Positions 39,169 to 52,059 of a DNA stretch of 64,000 nucleotides are shown piece after piece (position 1 is the first letter of the stretch; every line of letters starts with the position of its first letter). This DNA is from Cornus controversa (taxonomy: Eukaryota > Streptophyta > Magnoliopsida > Cornales > Cornaceae). A program made the position numbers and the translations under genes. The notes below the pieces were generated by a model. The model had not been told where the DNA came from and made no database searches. It was given only the letters and a program-made list of their open reading frames with translations. The DNA lies in assembly GCA_026545225.1 (NCBI GenBank), contig CM048853.1, positions 47,975,755 through 48,039,754 on the forward strand. The letters run 5' to 3'.

Positions 39169-39824
39169 CTGTAAGCACAACATTGATATGTTCAGAAACA
39201 ACAAAGAACTCCATATCTAAATGATCAGGAACTCACTCTTCTACACCAGCATAATTTATTTTTTTTCTAGATACTACGAATACTCAAAATGCATCATCGG
39301 TAACAGGGAATATTTTTACTTCTTTTAAATGTATTTATCAGAAAAAGTTTTGTTGCTGCCAAAGAAATTAAGAAACATTAGCAATCCAGTGCTATACATT
39401 CCCCCTGGGATCAACGCTGAGGGAAATTCTCTAGCAACAACCAACACCCACCCTAAGCTTTTAAATAGATTTAAAGTACAAGCAGATTCTAATTCAAAAC
39501 AAATTTCATTCTTAAAAGATCAAGGAAAAGAAATGACATAGTACATCAGAACAAAGGAAATTATATTATGGTGTTAATTCTTAAGGTTTACTCTACAACT
39601 TGAAAAGGATGGAAAATTTAGAGTTAAAAGAAATAATAAAATATTGGGTACAGTAACAATAGGGAGATATATGAGGAATAAGAAAACAAATAGAGCCCAT
39701 TAACTTCACTCACTGCAGTTTCTAAGAATAGAAGAGTGTGAGCAAGTGACATACATTTAAACCAAATATTAAGGTAAAGAATGTATCAAAATAATGAAAT
39801 TAGATAATTCCAATAATAACAAGG

Positions 39825-39982
39825 ATTAATAAAAGAGTTAGTTCAGTGCACGAGGCTCATGTCATCGCAGAGTTTGGAAGTGTCAGACGGACACAGAATT
39901 ATCTTCGCATGCATAGAGACTGCTTTTCATTTTAATCCTAAGACCTCTAGGTCACAATGAAACAACCTTACCATAACGCCAA
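39825..39982 (-). mobile_element. Au-type SINE in pseudogene copy 4
   Basis: Same element at the same intron site as in copies 3 and 5, more diverged. It is cut short at its 5' side, where AAGTACGGAC follows instead of the second flanking repeat. Confidence 0.75.
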
Positions 39983-40691
39983 GTACGGACAAAACAACGA
40001 GTGTCAAACCATTGACAAATAATAATAAAAATTTATTAGAAATGCCCATTTAGCAATAAATAAAATTTCTTTTAATAAGACAATAACATCCAATTATGTA
40101 CGTGGCCTTCTACAGTTCAGACATTATGAATTTTCGAAATTCACCACTCTCAACTTTGTGTCTCTGAGTTACAAAAACTAAAAGAGTGCCTCTCTAGTCT
40201 CTACTCTGCTTATACCCATGAGTCATGATGACAAGCACCATCTCACAACAATCCCCTGCCTCAAACCACCAAGAGAAACAAAACTCACAACTTCAACACG
40301 AAGAACCAAATGTAGAATATTTTGGAACTATAAGCTTCACATCTTCCAATCCAAAAAACAATAAATACGTGGATAGTAAGAGTAATAGCTCATAATCCCT
40401 TCCGTTGTGGCATTCACTGTTCTCTTCATTCATGATTAGATCCTAACATGCAATCATGCGTACCATATGATATCTGCAAATCTCTGGAAATGTCATTTTT
40501 GCAATTCACTTGTATTGATTTTCGGTAGAGATTATGTTAGACGGTTGACTACTTATGGCTTGAAGAAATTTAGGACAATACCTAATTGGAAACATACTGA
40601 AATCAAGTTCACTATTATGGAAACATACTGAAAATGTAACTGATACAGTTCACTAATATATATATATATTTGACAAGTGATGACAGGTCGA

Positions 40692-41940
40692 CTACGTTCG
40701 GTACAGACGAATGAAACGAAACGAGAATGAAATGCAAGTGGGATGGAATGAAATGAAATGAAATGAGATGAGATGAGAAAGGAATGGACGTTTTGGTTGC
40801 ACGCATGAAATTAAAATTTTAAATTGAATATAGGGTTAATCTATCACCATATTTTAAGAACTCTCAGAATTATAAATTGATTACTTGAATTATCATCAGA
40901 TTGCAAAAAAATTCTCCTGAACTATTACCAGATTGCAAAAAATTCACTAAATTACAAATTGGCCCCTTGAACTATCACCAAATTGCAAAAAAACTCTCCT
41001 GAACTATTACCAAATTGCAAAAAATTTACTGAACTACAAATTGACTCCTTGAACTATCACCAGATTACAAGAAACCGCCCGAACTATAAAAAACACACTT
41101 AAGGACAAATCGTCAACTAGCATTAAACAAAAAAAATCAAATTATTTTTTTATCCTTAATTAATATGTATGATTGTTGGTGAAGTAGACTAAAGCCCTGT
41201 TTGGTAGCACTTTCGATTTTAGATTTCATCTTTCATTTTTATTTGGTAAAAAAAATGAAAGTGATGGCAAAATTTTGACAATCCTTAGGCATAATTTGGA
41301 AGCTTCATAACGAAGCTTTCAGTTTCAGATTTTATTTTTCAGTTTAAGTTTTCATTTATGATTTTTTTATAAAATACAATAAATAAAAAAATTTCTTGCT
41401 CAAAAATATAATATAATATAATACAATAAATTAAAATTTTATAAAAAAATTAGAAAATACAATAAATACAGAACTGGTGACTCAAAAAATATAAATACAA
41501 CAAAATAAAATACAATAAAATAAGACATGTTGGTTATGTTGATTGTAGAGATTGAGATATAAGGCGTATTTATATATATAATGAGTTTAACAATCATAAA
41601 CATAAGGGTATTTTTGACATTCTAAATTTGGAGAAGGTCATATGTGTCAACTAAGGTTAGATTTTGGACAGTAATTTAACGATTTGGGATTTATTGCAGA
41701 GAGAGAAGATAGTTCAAGGGGTTAAGTGTCTAAATGATAGTTTAGGAGTTTTTTTTTAGAGAGAAGATAGTTCAGGGAGTTAAGTGTCTAAATAATAGTT
41801 TAGGGGAATTTTTTGAAAGAGAGAAAATAGTTGAAGGAGGTTTAATGCAGTTTACCCTTGAATATATTTTCTCTAAAATACCCTTTTTCAGTGACGCATT
41901 TAGAAAATTAATCCAAAAAGAAAAAGAAAAACAAGAAAGA
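40692..41940. mobile_element. Truncated GGAATG-rich TIR element of copy 4
   Basis: Begins within GTTCGGTACAGACGAATG and matches the left end of the element at 29830; after the nested MULE it continues (41867-41940) with TTTTCTC and CAGTGACG-like sequence found in that element. Its outer tip and the neighbouring exons 1-2 were lost in one deletion. Confidence 0.6.
40833..41857. mobile_element. MULE-like element nested in the copy 4 TIR element
   Basis: A 1025-bp insertion with ends GGGTTAAT and, reversed, GGGTAAAC, flanked by a 9-bp duplication TTGAATATA (40824-40832 and 41858-41866). Both end zones are made of repeated phrases such as TTGAACTATCACCA and AAGATAGTTCA in opposite orientation. 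No coding frame was found. Confidence 0.75.
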
Positions 41941-41954
41941 TAATGAAAAATAGA

Positions 41955-42055
41955 GATTTATTGTTGGTGGAATTCCTATAAATATAAAATTGTTACCTGG
42001 CACATCATTCATGATAGAAAATCATGAAATAATTTCATGTTGTGTAACATTGCTC
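41955..42055. mobile_element. Half of a GAGCAATG-type MITE
   Basis: Matches the right arm of the two complete MITEs nearby: CACATCATTCATGATA, then CATGAAATAATTTCATG and the tip TAACATTGCTC. The left arm is not recognisable. Confidence 0.6.
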
Positions 42056-42223
42056 CGGTCGACTATCATTTCAATTGAGTTGATCTCTTAGCTGCTCAAG
42101 TTATTCATGATTTCCTTATTGATGAGAACATAGAGATCTTCCCTTTCCATGTTATGTTGGAGGTTCAGTGAGATTGTTATGCTGTTCTTGATTAATAATA
42201 TTGTTACGTTTGCCGGCAAAAAG

Positions 42224-42338
42224 AAATAACTAAATGGATACAAAAATATATATCACATACGTTCTTACCAAAATAACTAAAAATATATATTTGGTAAGAA
42301 GGTATGTGATATATATTTTTGTATCCATTTAGTTATTT
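42224..42338. repeat. Long perfect-like hairpin
   Basis: Arms 42224-42272 and 42290-42338 are 49-base inverted repeats with one mismatch and a 17-base loop. The outer tip is AAATAACTAAATGGATACAA; the inner part is CTTACCAAA. A related unpaired half lies at about 55225-55262, near copy 6. A transcript would fold into a 49-bp stem. Confidence 0.85.
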
Positions 42339-42466
42339 CATATGTAACCACTCAGAATTCTAATGCTAATTCTGCAGGTGTCCATAGATTCACTACTTCA
42401 ATGCCTTAGCGGACATCGCAGGCTGACAACCTCAACTCCCCGTTTCTGGCATGTTATAGTTATTAA

Positions 42467-42678
42467 GAGCAATGCTACACATTATGAAATTATTTCATGA
42501 ATTTGTATCATGAATGATGTGACAGGTAACGTGGATAGTTACTATTTGTGGAATTCTCCCATACACATAGTCCCATGATATTATCACTGAATTCCACCAA
42601 TACTAACTCTCCACATTACCTGCCACATCATTCATGATATAAATTCATGAAATAATTTAATGACGTTTAGCATTTCTC
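42467..42678. mobile_element. MITE, Mutator-like, 212 bp
   Basis: Ends GAGCAATGCTA and, reversed, GAGAAATGCTA, with arms continuing through ATGAAATTATTTCATGAATT. A 9-bp duplication AGTTATTAA flanks it (42458-42466 and 42679-42687). The site is empty in the related block near 52250. Confidence 0.88.
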
Positions 42679-42824
42679 AGTTATTAAAGTCTCTTGACGA
42701 AGAGATTGAGAGATTACCGGGTAAGCCAAATGCTTCAGGAACCATAATTCCACTTTAAGGCATTTTGTTGCACTTAAATCACCCTCGTCCATGAACAATC
42801 TTTTGCGGGATTGGATTTCTTTTA

Positions 42825-42998
42825 GAGCAATGCTCATGAAAATATTTCATGAATTTTTATCTTGAATGATGTGGCAATTAAATGGTGAGTTAGTATTGGT
42901 GGAATTCCCTAATACACGGAATGTCAATGACATTATCACTTGTCACATCATTCATGAAGGCAATTCATGATAAAATTTCATGGCGTTTAACATTTTCC
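42825..42998. mobile_element. MITE, Mutator-like, 174 bp
   Basis: Same family as the MITE at 42467, with ends GAGCAATGCT and, reversed, GGAAAATGTT. A 9-bp duplication TTTCTTTTA flanks it (42816-42824 and 42999-43007). It is absent from the related block near 53010. Confidence 0.85.
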
Positions 42999-43612
42999 TT
43001 TCTTTTACAGTGAAAATGTCATAAAGCGCGGACCAAGTTTCGTGATACGAAAAACAGAATCAGAATGAGGAAGAAAAAGATATGGTGGTGATGTAAGTCT
43101 AATATTCCTTGCATCATAGGTGTTGCTACATCTTATGTTCCTAAGACATGATATCCCACAATTCCTCAAGTACTTGCTGCCATTCCCGAGAAACAAGTCT
43201 TCTCAGTATTGGATCCACTTTTCTGTTAGAGTGAACATGAATTAAATTCTATACGCACTCGTGAAGCGAAGACCTATTTTTGCGGTGGATGGCTGTAATC
43301 TCCCCCTTTTTGTTGTGCAGCAATAACACACTTCAATGTGCCCAACATGGAAAAAACAAAAAGGGTAAAAAAAAATTTAAGTGCCCGCGTAGCATAGCAA
43401 AAAGAACTTTCATGATAATTCTCCAACATTTACAAGCATATCAATCATGATTCATGAGGACCAGGGAAAGGAAAAGGATGCAACCTTACAGAACAGAACA
43501 ATAAAGTCTTCATGAACAAAAAACATTTTCCTTCTAGTATTAGCATCAATCCCAAATTACGAAATATTTGTACTTAGAGAGTGTCATTACTGTTTCTTTC
43601 AATAGCAGGAGT

Positions 43613-46600
43613 TTAAATATTCCTACCACATTGAAAGACAAAGATTAATATGGCAAGGGCAATGAAAATCAGAGGAAGAGATTTCCAACAATTCCACATA
43701 GCCTCCTTGTAATTGAAACCCAAACTCTTGTACTGCTTAAAATATTCAGCCTGTGCAGGTGTGATCAATTTTGCAAGGAACCATCTCTTGCATGTATCAC
43801 AGCAAATCAAGAATTCACCGCAATCTCCAGATAGTGTTGCTCCCTGTTCAGCTTTTGCTTCTTCCCCCTCACTCGCATCCTCTTTTTTATATAGGGGGAA
43901 AAACTTTAATCCCTTAGTCTGGGATTCGGATTGCAATGGATAAAAGATTGATGCAAAATGAGAAAAACAATTTAGCGGGAAAAAAAAATTAGAAAAACAA
44001 GTTAAGGGGGGCAAAAAAAGAAAGAGAGAGAGAGAAGAAAAACACACAATAGACTTATGTGAGGTGGTAATGCTTACCATATTTCCACCAGATTTGCTTT
44101 TGCTACTGTTGTTCTGAGCGGCGGACTGATCTTTTGACTGCCTAACAGTTCCGGTCACAACTTCAAATACAGTTGGAAGGTCATTTATCATCTGGAAAAG
44201 CATAGTCCTGTAAAATCCATTTCCAACCAAAGTTAGAAAGAGCATAAGTATGAATGGTCATTTCCTGAGACGATTTCAATGAGAAGTTTAAGCATTGTAG
44301 AGCCTTATCCCTCTGCAATACAAGTGAGGGTAAGTTGAAGCATTGTAGAGCCTTGTCCCTTGGTACTATAGTGACTCTAATTGACTGAAGCTCCAAAATC
44401 AGAAATATCAATGGCTCCCCTCCTATCAACCAAGGGGGGTTACTTTAAAGGGACAATTACTAAAATACCCACCAAGACAAGGGAGATATTATGCAATTCA
44501 CCCAATTGTGTGAACTTAGCTCAAAGATTCAGTTTTTTTTCCTTAGAATAATAAGATTTGAACTTATATTTTCAACTACATGCATCACCATACATTTATA
44601 AAAAAACCAACTTCATTTTCTTTTGTTTACATGAGAGAAAAGCGTACTACATTAAAAAGATAACTAATAAAAGATGATATGGTCTATCTTGTTGAATCAA
44701 GTTAATACTTTACGTCAATGATCTATTATAAAATTTATATTCTTTTTTGTTTTTCAATTAGAAGAACAAATGCACAAACATATATACATATTTCCTTATA
44801 TAAGGTAAAATAAGTTAAACTAGTGTAAGATAATAGCTATCTTATGTCATTCAATTACTTTTTGTAATTAAGATTCATTTTTGTCGATCTAATTGTTTGA
44901 TCAAATCTCCATCTAATATACTTGTATAAATATATATGCAATGTATAAAATCAAAAATATAATTAAATAATATAATAATGGTATATAAAATATATAATAT
45001 GAGTAAAGAAAAAAGCGAAAAAAAAATGTAACCCCCCCTTGACTTGGTGGTATTTTAGTAATTGACCTTTAAGAGGGGAATGGTGCCAAGAAATTTTAAA
45101 AGGGGGGTTTAATGCAATTCACACTAAATAAAATTATTGTTTCAAGCGAATGGCAAGTAAAAAAACACAAGAAAGAAAGGTCTCTGACAAGCTAAGCAAC
45201 CTCATTATAATAAACAAGAGAAGGAAAGGAATGGAAGCACTCTTGTTCTGTAGGCACAATGAAAGTAACTACCATAAAATATATATCAAACTTTTGATCT
45301 TTAATAAAATTTCACAACACAAATATCATAAAGAAACCCATATAACTAAGGTACCTCCAATCTTCTGCTGATTCCATTACACCACAAGTGAAAACATTCA
45401 CCAAAATCATTACTAGCACCATGTACATCAGCCCATGTTAATCATCATCATCACCATCATCCTTTCCTTTCCCAATCACTACTAGTAAGAACTAAGAAGA
45501 ATTGCTTTTAGTAGGTTGATAAAAGGGAAGCAGTAACAGGACTTGGGCTGCAGATATCAACTAGATGTATAAAATACTGCAAATACTTCTAGTTATATCT
45601 AAAAGAGTTAGTGCTTGAACATCTAACCACAATAATAATTGCTTTTAGTAGGTTGATAACAGGGAAGCAATTACAGGATTTGTGCTGCAGAATTTAATCA
45701 GCTGTATAGAACACTACAAATACTTCAAATTATATCTAAAAGTGTAAATGCTTAAGCATCTAACCACAATGGCTTACAAGAAAGGTACTAGAAATTTTGA
45801 CATTCAAACATGATAAGAACTAAAGAATATGTCATTCAGTTCCGGAAAACACATTACCTTTCACTTTTACAAAGCCCGACGCCTGCCCCAAAATAGATTG
45901 CAACAGAATGCAACCACGAATCACTGTGAAGTGCAACTAGTGATAACCAGTCCTCCTCTTGCATCCCATCCCTAGCAAAGTTGATACCTAATGTGGGCTC
46001 AGGAAGGTCAGGAGGCACCATCTCAACAGGCAGGTTGACTTCCCATGTCTCATTTGGAAGACCATACAGACAAAAGTTCACCTTTTCTGTACGCGCAACA
46101 TTGATATGTTCAGAAGCAACAAAGAACTCCATATCTAAATGATCAGGATCAGACTCTTCTACACCAGCATATTTTTTTTTAGAGATACAATGAATACTCA
46201 AAATGCATCATCAGTAACTGGGAATGTTCATCTACAATTTTATTTCTTTTTAATGTTATTATCAGAAAAAGTTTTGTTGCTGCCAAAGAAATTAAGGAAC
46301 ATTGCAATCAAGTGCTATAAATTTCCCAAGGATCAAAGCCAAGGGAACTTCTCTAGCAACAACCAACACACACCCTTGCTTTTAAATAGATTTAGTACAA
46401 GCAGATTCTAATTCAAAACAAATTTCATTCTTAAAAGATCAAGGAAAAGAAATAACATAGTGCATCAGCACAAAGGAAATTATATTATGGTGTTAATTCT
46501 AAGGTTTACAACTTGAAAAGAATGGAAAAATTAGAGTTAAAAGAAATAATACAAAATTGGGTACAGTAACAATAAGGAGATATATGAGGAATAAGAAAAC

Positions 46601-48131
46601 AAATAAGTCCATTAACTTCAGTAACTCACTGCAGTTTCTAAGAACAGTAAGACGAGAGAGAGCAAGTGACATAGATTTAAACCAAATATTAAGGTAAAGA
46701 ATGTATCAAAATAATGAAATTAGATAATTCCAATAGCAATGAGGATTAATAAAAGAGCTAGTCCAGTGAACAAGGCTCCTGCCATCGTAGGGTTTGGGGA
46801 GTGTCAAATGTACGCAGCCTTACCTCCGCATGCGGAGAGACTGTTTTCCGTTTCAATCCCGAGACCTCCAGGCCACAATGAAGCAACCTTACCATAGCCC
46901 CAAGGCCCGCTTTCAATAGCAAAGAGGTTAATATTATTAAAAATGTCAGTGCGTAAGGTATAGCCTTAGTAAACTAATCTTTCTAAAGAAAAGGATAGAA
47001 AACAGTCAGGATATGTTCTTATCGACAGTCTACTTACTGATTCAACTTTTAGGTAAGATAGTTGGTGAGCACATAGGTACTCTTCTTAGTTTTCCTTTTT
47101 CCTTGATGATTTTAGACACATCAGACATGTCAAAACTTAGGCCTGTGCAACCAAGTACAGGCTTAGAACAATGAGTGCCAAACCATTGACTAATTATAAT
47201 AATAAAGTATTAGAAATGCCCATTTAGCAATAAATAAACTAACATACTTTTTTTCTTTTAATAAGACAATAACATCCAATTATGTAGGTGGCCTTCTACA
47301 GTTCAGACATTATGAATTTTCGAATTTACCACTCAAATTTGTGCCTCGAGTCACAAAACTAAAAGAGTGCCTTTCTACTCTACTTATACTCATGAGTCAT
47401 GATGACAAACACCATCTCACAACAATCCCCTGCCTCAAACCACCAAGAGGAACAAAACTCACAACTTCTACACGAAAAACCAAACGTAGAATATTTTGGA
47501 ACTATAAGCTTCATATCTTCCAATCCAAAACACAATCAATGCGCGGTAGTAAGAGTCATAGCTCATAATCCCATCAGTTTTGGCATCCACTGTTCTACCG
47601 TTCTCTTCATTCATGATTAGACTCTAACATGTAGTCATGTGTACCATATGATATCTGCAAATCTCTGAAAAGGTCATTTTTGCAATTCAATTGTATTGAT
47701 TTTCGGTTGAAATTATGGTAGAAGGTTGACTACTTATGGCTTGCAGAAATTTGGACAATACCTAATTGGGAGTCCCCCACTTCTATAATTCAAATCCAAT
47801 TTATGGAAACATACTGAAATCAAGTTCACTATTACGGAAACATACTGAAAATGTAACTGATACAGTTCACTATTTTTTTTATTTTTTTTGACAATGGCCA
47901 ATTCAAAACAAAATCAAGTTCAGAAATAGAAAACCATTTTCTATTAAAACAACATTTAATATGAAGTGAAAACAATTAAGTGCACTTGTACGGTAATTTT
48001 TTCATATATGAAAAAAAAATTTGATACTAAACCAATACTTAAAAATTCACGAATTATCTACCAGTATAATTCATTTTCTACAGTGACTAAACCAATACTT
48101 AAATTTAGAGATATTTATACACTTATCTATA

Positions 48132-48162
<31 letters not shown>

Positions 48163-48491
48163 TAGAGAGAGAGAGGGAGAGAGGAACCATAAGAAAAACT
48201 CACCCGGATCACATTGCTGATAAAACTTCCCAACTTCTGCAATAACATAACATATACATACATAAAATCAGAAAAGCATCAAAATTAAGAGGCGAAAAAG
48301 AGAGGGGGAAGACAAAGCGAGATACATACACACGCATACATGTATGCATATGTCTAGATATACATATATATTCAGAAATGGAGAAAAAAATACGAACCGG
48401 TAGTAAGAGCCTTGATCAAGCCAGCTCTTCTGCCTCTGAAGTCGCTAAAGATCTCATCTACAGTTCTCGGTACGTGCGAAATTCCATCCAT
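43613..48491 (-). CDS. ALFIN-LIKE protein with degenerate PHD and hydrophobic C-tail, copy 5
   Basis: Exons 48491-48398, 48236-48204, 46086-45858, 44207-44078 and 43918-43613 join in frame to 263 aa. Alfin domain: [46 protein letters not shown]; exon 4 reads [20 protein letters not shown]. As in copy 2, exon 5 is taken from the in-frame CCCAG acceptor. The PHD is strongly degenerate: first Cys is Ser (LSGDC), FHGKC has become FLAKL, CPGC has become SLGF, and four residues before FLICC are missing. The tail is [20 protein letters not shown] then FQCGRNI, with a hydrophobic stretch at about residues 243-257. Intron 4 (159 nt, 53 codons) has no stop, so exon 4, intron 4 and exon 5 form one open frame. 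Selection on the Alfin part alone would explain this pattern. Confidence 0.72.
44413..45122. mobile_element. AT-rich TIR element in intron 3 of copy 5
   Basis: Copies 2 and 3 run uninterrupted through this site; here about 700 bp are inserted and roughly 30 bases of intron lost. Near both ends occurs GGACAATTACTAAAATACC in opposite orientation next to C/G runs and ACAAGGG/CTTGACTTGG. The middle is very AT-rich and non-coding. The same element lies in copy 6. Confidence 0.65.
46744..46912 (-). mobile_element. Au-type SINE in an intron of copy 5
   Basis: On the minus strand it reads AACAGTCTCTCCGCATGCGG then AGGTAAGGCTGCGTACATTT and a GGAGCCTTGTTCACTGGAC 3' part, the hallmark order of Au SINEs. 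Flanks CAATAGCAATGAGG and CAATAGCAAAGAGG are the target duplication. Confidence 0.88.
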
Positions 48492-48580
48492 TCTCTTCAA
48501 GAACAAGAAAATATAGGGTTCTAGCAAAGCAAGGGTTTAACGATGAAGGAAAAATGCATATACCTATACATATATTTATA

Positions 48581-51076
48581 GGCTACGTTCGGTACAGCGG
48601 AATGAAATGAAATGAACCGAGAATGAAATGCAATATATTTATAGGCTACGTTCCGTACAGCGTTGAAATGAAATGAACCGAGAATGAAATGCAAGTGAGA
48701 TGAAATGAAATGAAATTCAATGCAAGCGTGAATGAAATGAACTGAAAAAGAAATGAACATTTTGCTCGCATGAAATGAAACAGGAATAAACTGATTATTA
48801 CCATTTTACAGTGGTTAAACCATTTTAAAAATTAGAATAAAACTATCAATCTTCGTTGTAAATTGGAGTCGAGTAAGAGAGAAAATTTTCTACCAGACTT
48901 GAATAGTTTTAATATTCTGCTGACAGGCACGGACCTATTCAAGACTTCACTGAATTTTGTTTTTATATATATTGTGTGCTTACGAAGTTTCAAAATATTT
49001 TAAAATACACCACTAAATTACATAAAAATTTCATTATATAATTTTTGTTCGCAAAGGCTTCCCCTCTCACGCAAATTATATATATATATTCCTTGTTGGT
49101 ATATATTGCATGTATGTGAAAAGATAGAGAGATCTATCTACAAAGACCAAGGTTAGAGATGAAAACAGAGAAAACGATCCTGGTGTAGATTTGAAAAAAA
49201 AGTAAAGGATTTTTTTGTCTTTTTAAGTTATTTTATTTAATTATTACTGGAAATGAAATAACTATTTTATCATTGAATAAGATGAATAGTTTGTTAGAAT
49301 GAGCATTTTTAAGAAATGACTTGACGCTGCATTTGGTACGCAGAAATGGAATGCACCTTCCAACCATTCCTTTATTTGGTATGAATTTTAAGATGAGAAT
49401 GGTCATTCCCTTAAAATGAAAATATATTTCAGAGTTAAACATATGGAATATATAAGTATTTCATTCCGAGCAAGATTAAAAAAAAATCATATCATCAAAA
49501 AAATCGTTCACCTCCACCACCACTTCTACCATCACCACCACCACCACCACCTGCTTTGCCACTACCGCCTCCACCACCACCTTCACATCTCCACCTTCCT
49601 ACTCCACCACACCACAAACTCCATATCTCCACCTTCCTCCATCACCACCACTGCCGTCGCCGTCACATCACATCACCATCACCTCCACCTCCTCCTTCCT
49701 CCACCACCACACCACGACTGCCACCGCTACTGCCACCCCCACCACACCACCTCCACATCGCCACCACCACCCCCATTGCACCACCACCATATCACCACCT
49801 TCCTCCACCACCTTCACATCGCCACCTTCCTCCACCACTACCTCCACCGCTACCCGCACTGCACCACACCATTCCATCACCTCTGCATTGCCACCTTCCT
49901 CTGCCACCTCCATATCATCAGGGGTGGTTCAATATAATTTGAGGATTTAAGCAAGAAATATAAGAGTGGTCCTTTAATATGTAATATATTAATATAAAAT
50001 ATTAGTTAATAATGTTTATATAAAAATCTTTCTTGTTAAAATTATTTTATTTAATTAGATCATTTTCTACTAATAAATTTTTTAATTTTTTAACAATATT
50101 TTTTCAGTGCATAAATATTTGTGGGAACAGAATATGATTTTTGAATAAGATCTTTATTTTTTTTACTTGGTTCACTTTCTTCCATTTTCTTTTTCATATT
50201 CTTCATAAAGAATTTTCTTATCACATATTAGATTATCATTATGAATCTAAGTTGCTAATATATTTTTATTTCATTATTGTATTATCTTCTAATTCTTTTA
50301 GATGACTTGGTTGTTCATTTGTTGATTGTTTGCTTAAATTTCTTATTGTTTTATTATTTATTATAACAAAAACAAACGTTGTAATGAGAAAAGAGAAGAA
50401 AACTTGAGGAATAAGGGAAAAAGATAAAAGTTAACATGAGAAGATAGAAAGTTTTATAATTCTCAAATTTTTACAATTATCCGTTAAGTATATATTCAAT
50501 AATTCATTAAAAAAAAAAGTGAAATGAGAAGTGACAGAGAGAAAAAAGAGGAAGATGTTAACATAAAAATAAAAATTAGAAGTTTTAGAATGAATTAAAT
50601 TATTTAGGCCTATTATTACATTTTTACCATTAGTTGAGGCCTAACAATACAAAGAAACAAAAATTTTACGAAGTCTAATAATATTAGAAAATAAAAATTT
50701 TAGAAACTTTTATTAATGAAATAAAATAATTTTGAAACCTTCTGTTGGTTGGGCCCTTAGGAGTTAGGTCGCCTAAGGGTCTAGTCGGCCTTGTATATTG
50801 TCACCTTCCTCTACCACTGCACATTTGTACGTTGGTTTAATTTATTTGTCACTAGAAGGAATATTTTGGAGAATTTGATTTAAAATTTATTCTATTTCTA
50901 CCTCATTTCATATTTGCAACAAAACAATAGAATAGAAATGACCATTCCATTCCATTTCAACATACCAAACGCACCATGAAATGATCATTCCACTCCTAAT
51001 ATAATGCACCAAACTAAAGAGGAGGAATCGAAAAGTGGAATGATCATTTCATTTCATTCCATTCTCAAACGTGGTC
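48581..51076. mobile_element. GGAATG-rich TIR element upstream of copy 5
   Basis: Left end GGCTACGTTCGGTACAGC, right end reversed GACCACGTTTGAGAATGG, with the same GAATGAAATG arrays as the element at 29830. The left tip is tandemly duplicated (about 65 bp, again from 48637). A second TIR element is nested at 49326-50975. Confidence 0.65.
49326..50975. mobile_element. Nested TIR element carrying a (CCA)-rich cassette
   Basis: Ends GCTGCATTTGGTACG and, reversed, GGTGCGTTTGGTATG, followed by GGAATG-rich subterminal zones. Positions 49505-49920 are CAC/CCT-rich and can be read in several frames as His/Pro-rich peptides. The same cassette, inverted, is in the element at 59723. No target duplication was seen. 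Confidence 0.6.
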
Positions 51077-52059
51077 ATAGAATCTATTGATTAATCTTGG
51101 CCATAATCCGCGTTATTCTAATAAAGGAAGGGAAAAAGTAAACAGTGATTTGGTTTTAATTAAGTTCTTAACATTATGGTTACAATCAAACAAATCTTTC
51201 TTAGTCACTCAATTACACAAAAATCCGGCAGAGACTCCTATTCTTGCAAAACAAACTTAATTTTCGCACATAAATTTACCCACTTGTTCTATAATTACAT
51301 CAGTCTTTTCGGATTAGAAAGTACTCGCCCTCAAGTTCACGGTATTATCATATGAAGAATCGCCTTATACAATACCAAATGATTGACGTTCAATTCAACT
51401 GCAAATTTTGATTATTACTTTATTAGCAATGGTATGTATCACTATTATTGTGACAAAATTATATTTTTCTTTTCTAAATGTTTTGAAACTTTTGTACTTG
51501 TGAAATTGAGTAGGCATAGGTGCAAGGCATATGACAAATTTAAATTTGAGAATATATAATACATTGCTTGCTTATATATATATATATATATGTTGACGTG
51601 TACCTTCAGTATTTGTGTAGCCACTTGAAAGGGTTGATGCATGCATCATGCATCATGCATCGTAAAAGAGGTTCTGTTTGCCCCTCCTTTGCACTCCTAG
51701 CCTCACAAGTGTAGTACTTGATTAATATTATAAAGTAGTTGTAGTAATAATTTAAGATGTTTCAACATTGTCATATATATAACATTTAGTATTTGATTAA
51801 TAGTGGAGATTAATAGACATTTAGATCACTACAAGTTTAGCTTAAACCAATTTATAGACTCCACTCTCAAAGTAGAAGCTATTAACCTGGCGGGTTAACA
51901 GATCATGTAAGACCTGTTGTGCATAGGGAATGTCCCCCTGAGCATTGATAACCTCTAGAGCGAGTTCGGGCATCGTCCGGCTCTGTGGTTGTTGGCCCAA
52001 AGGGGATCCCCCATTCCGAAAGGTTACTGGGCTGGCGGCCGTTAGGTCCAATGTTGTAT
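51077..52059. other. Gene-free spacer between the element and the duplicated block
   Basis: AT-rich DNA with (TA)n at about 51575-51590 and a short GCATCAT repeat at 51639-51660. The stretch 51955-52050 is GC-rich (GGCATCGTCCGGCTCTGTGG) and shares words with 36605-36640. No gene was seen. Confidence 0.4.

Larger units (their letters stand above)
42355..43320. repeat. Duplicated spacer block, left copy
   Basis: Shares ordered blocks with 52060-53240: GATTCACTACTTCAA, AGTTATTAAAGTCTCTTGACG, AACCATAATTCCACTTTAAG, ATGAACAATCTTTTGCGGGA and GAAGCGAAGACCTATTTTTG. It is interrupted by two MITEs absent from the right copy. The sequence is GC-richer than its surroundings and of unknown origin; no complete frame survives. 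Confidence 0.75.

Noticed and set aside
49416-49937. 173-codon His/Pro-rich frame on the plus strand
   Set aside because: It comes from CCA/CAC low-complexity DNA inside a TIR element; other frames over the same bases are just as open and the related cassette at 59884-60250 does not keep the frame.
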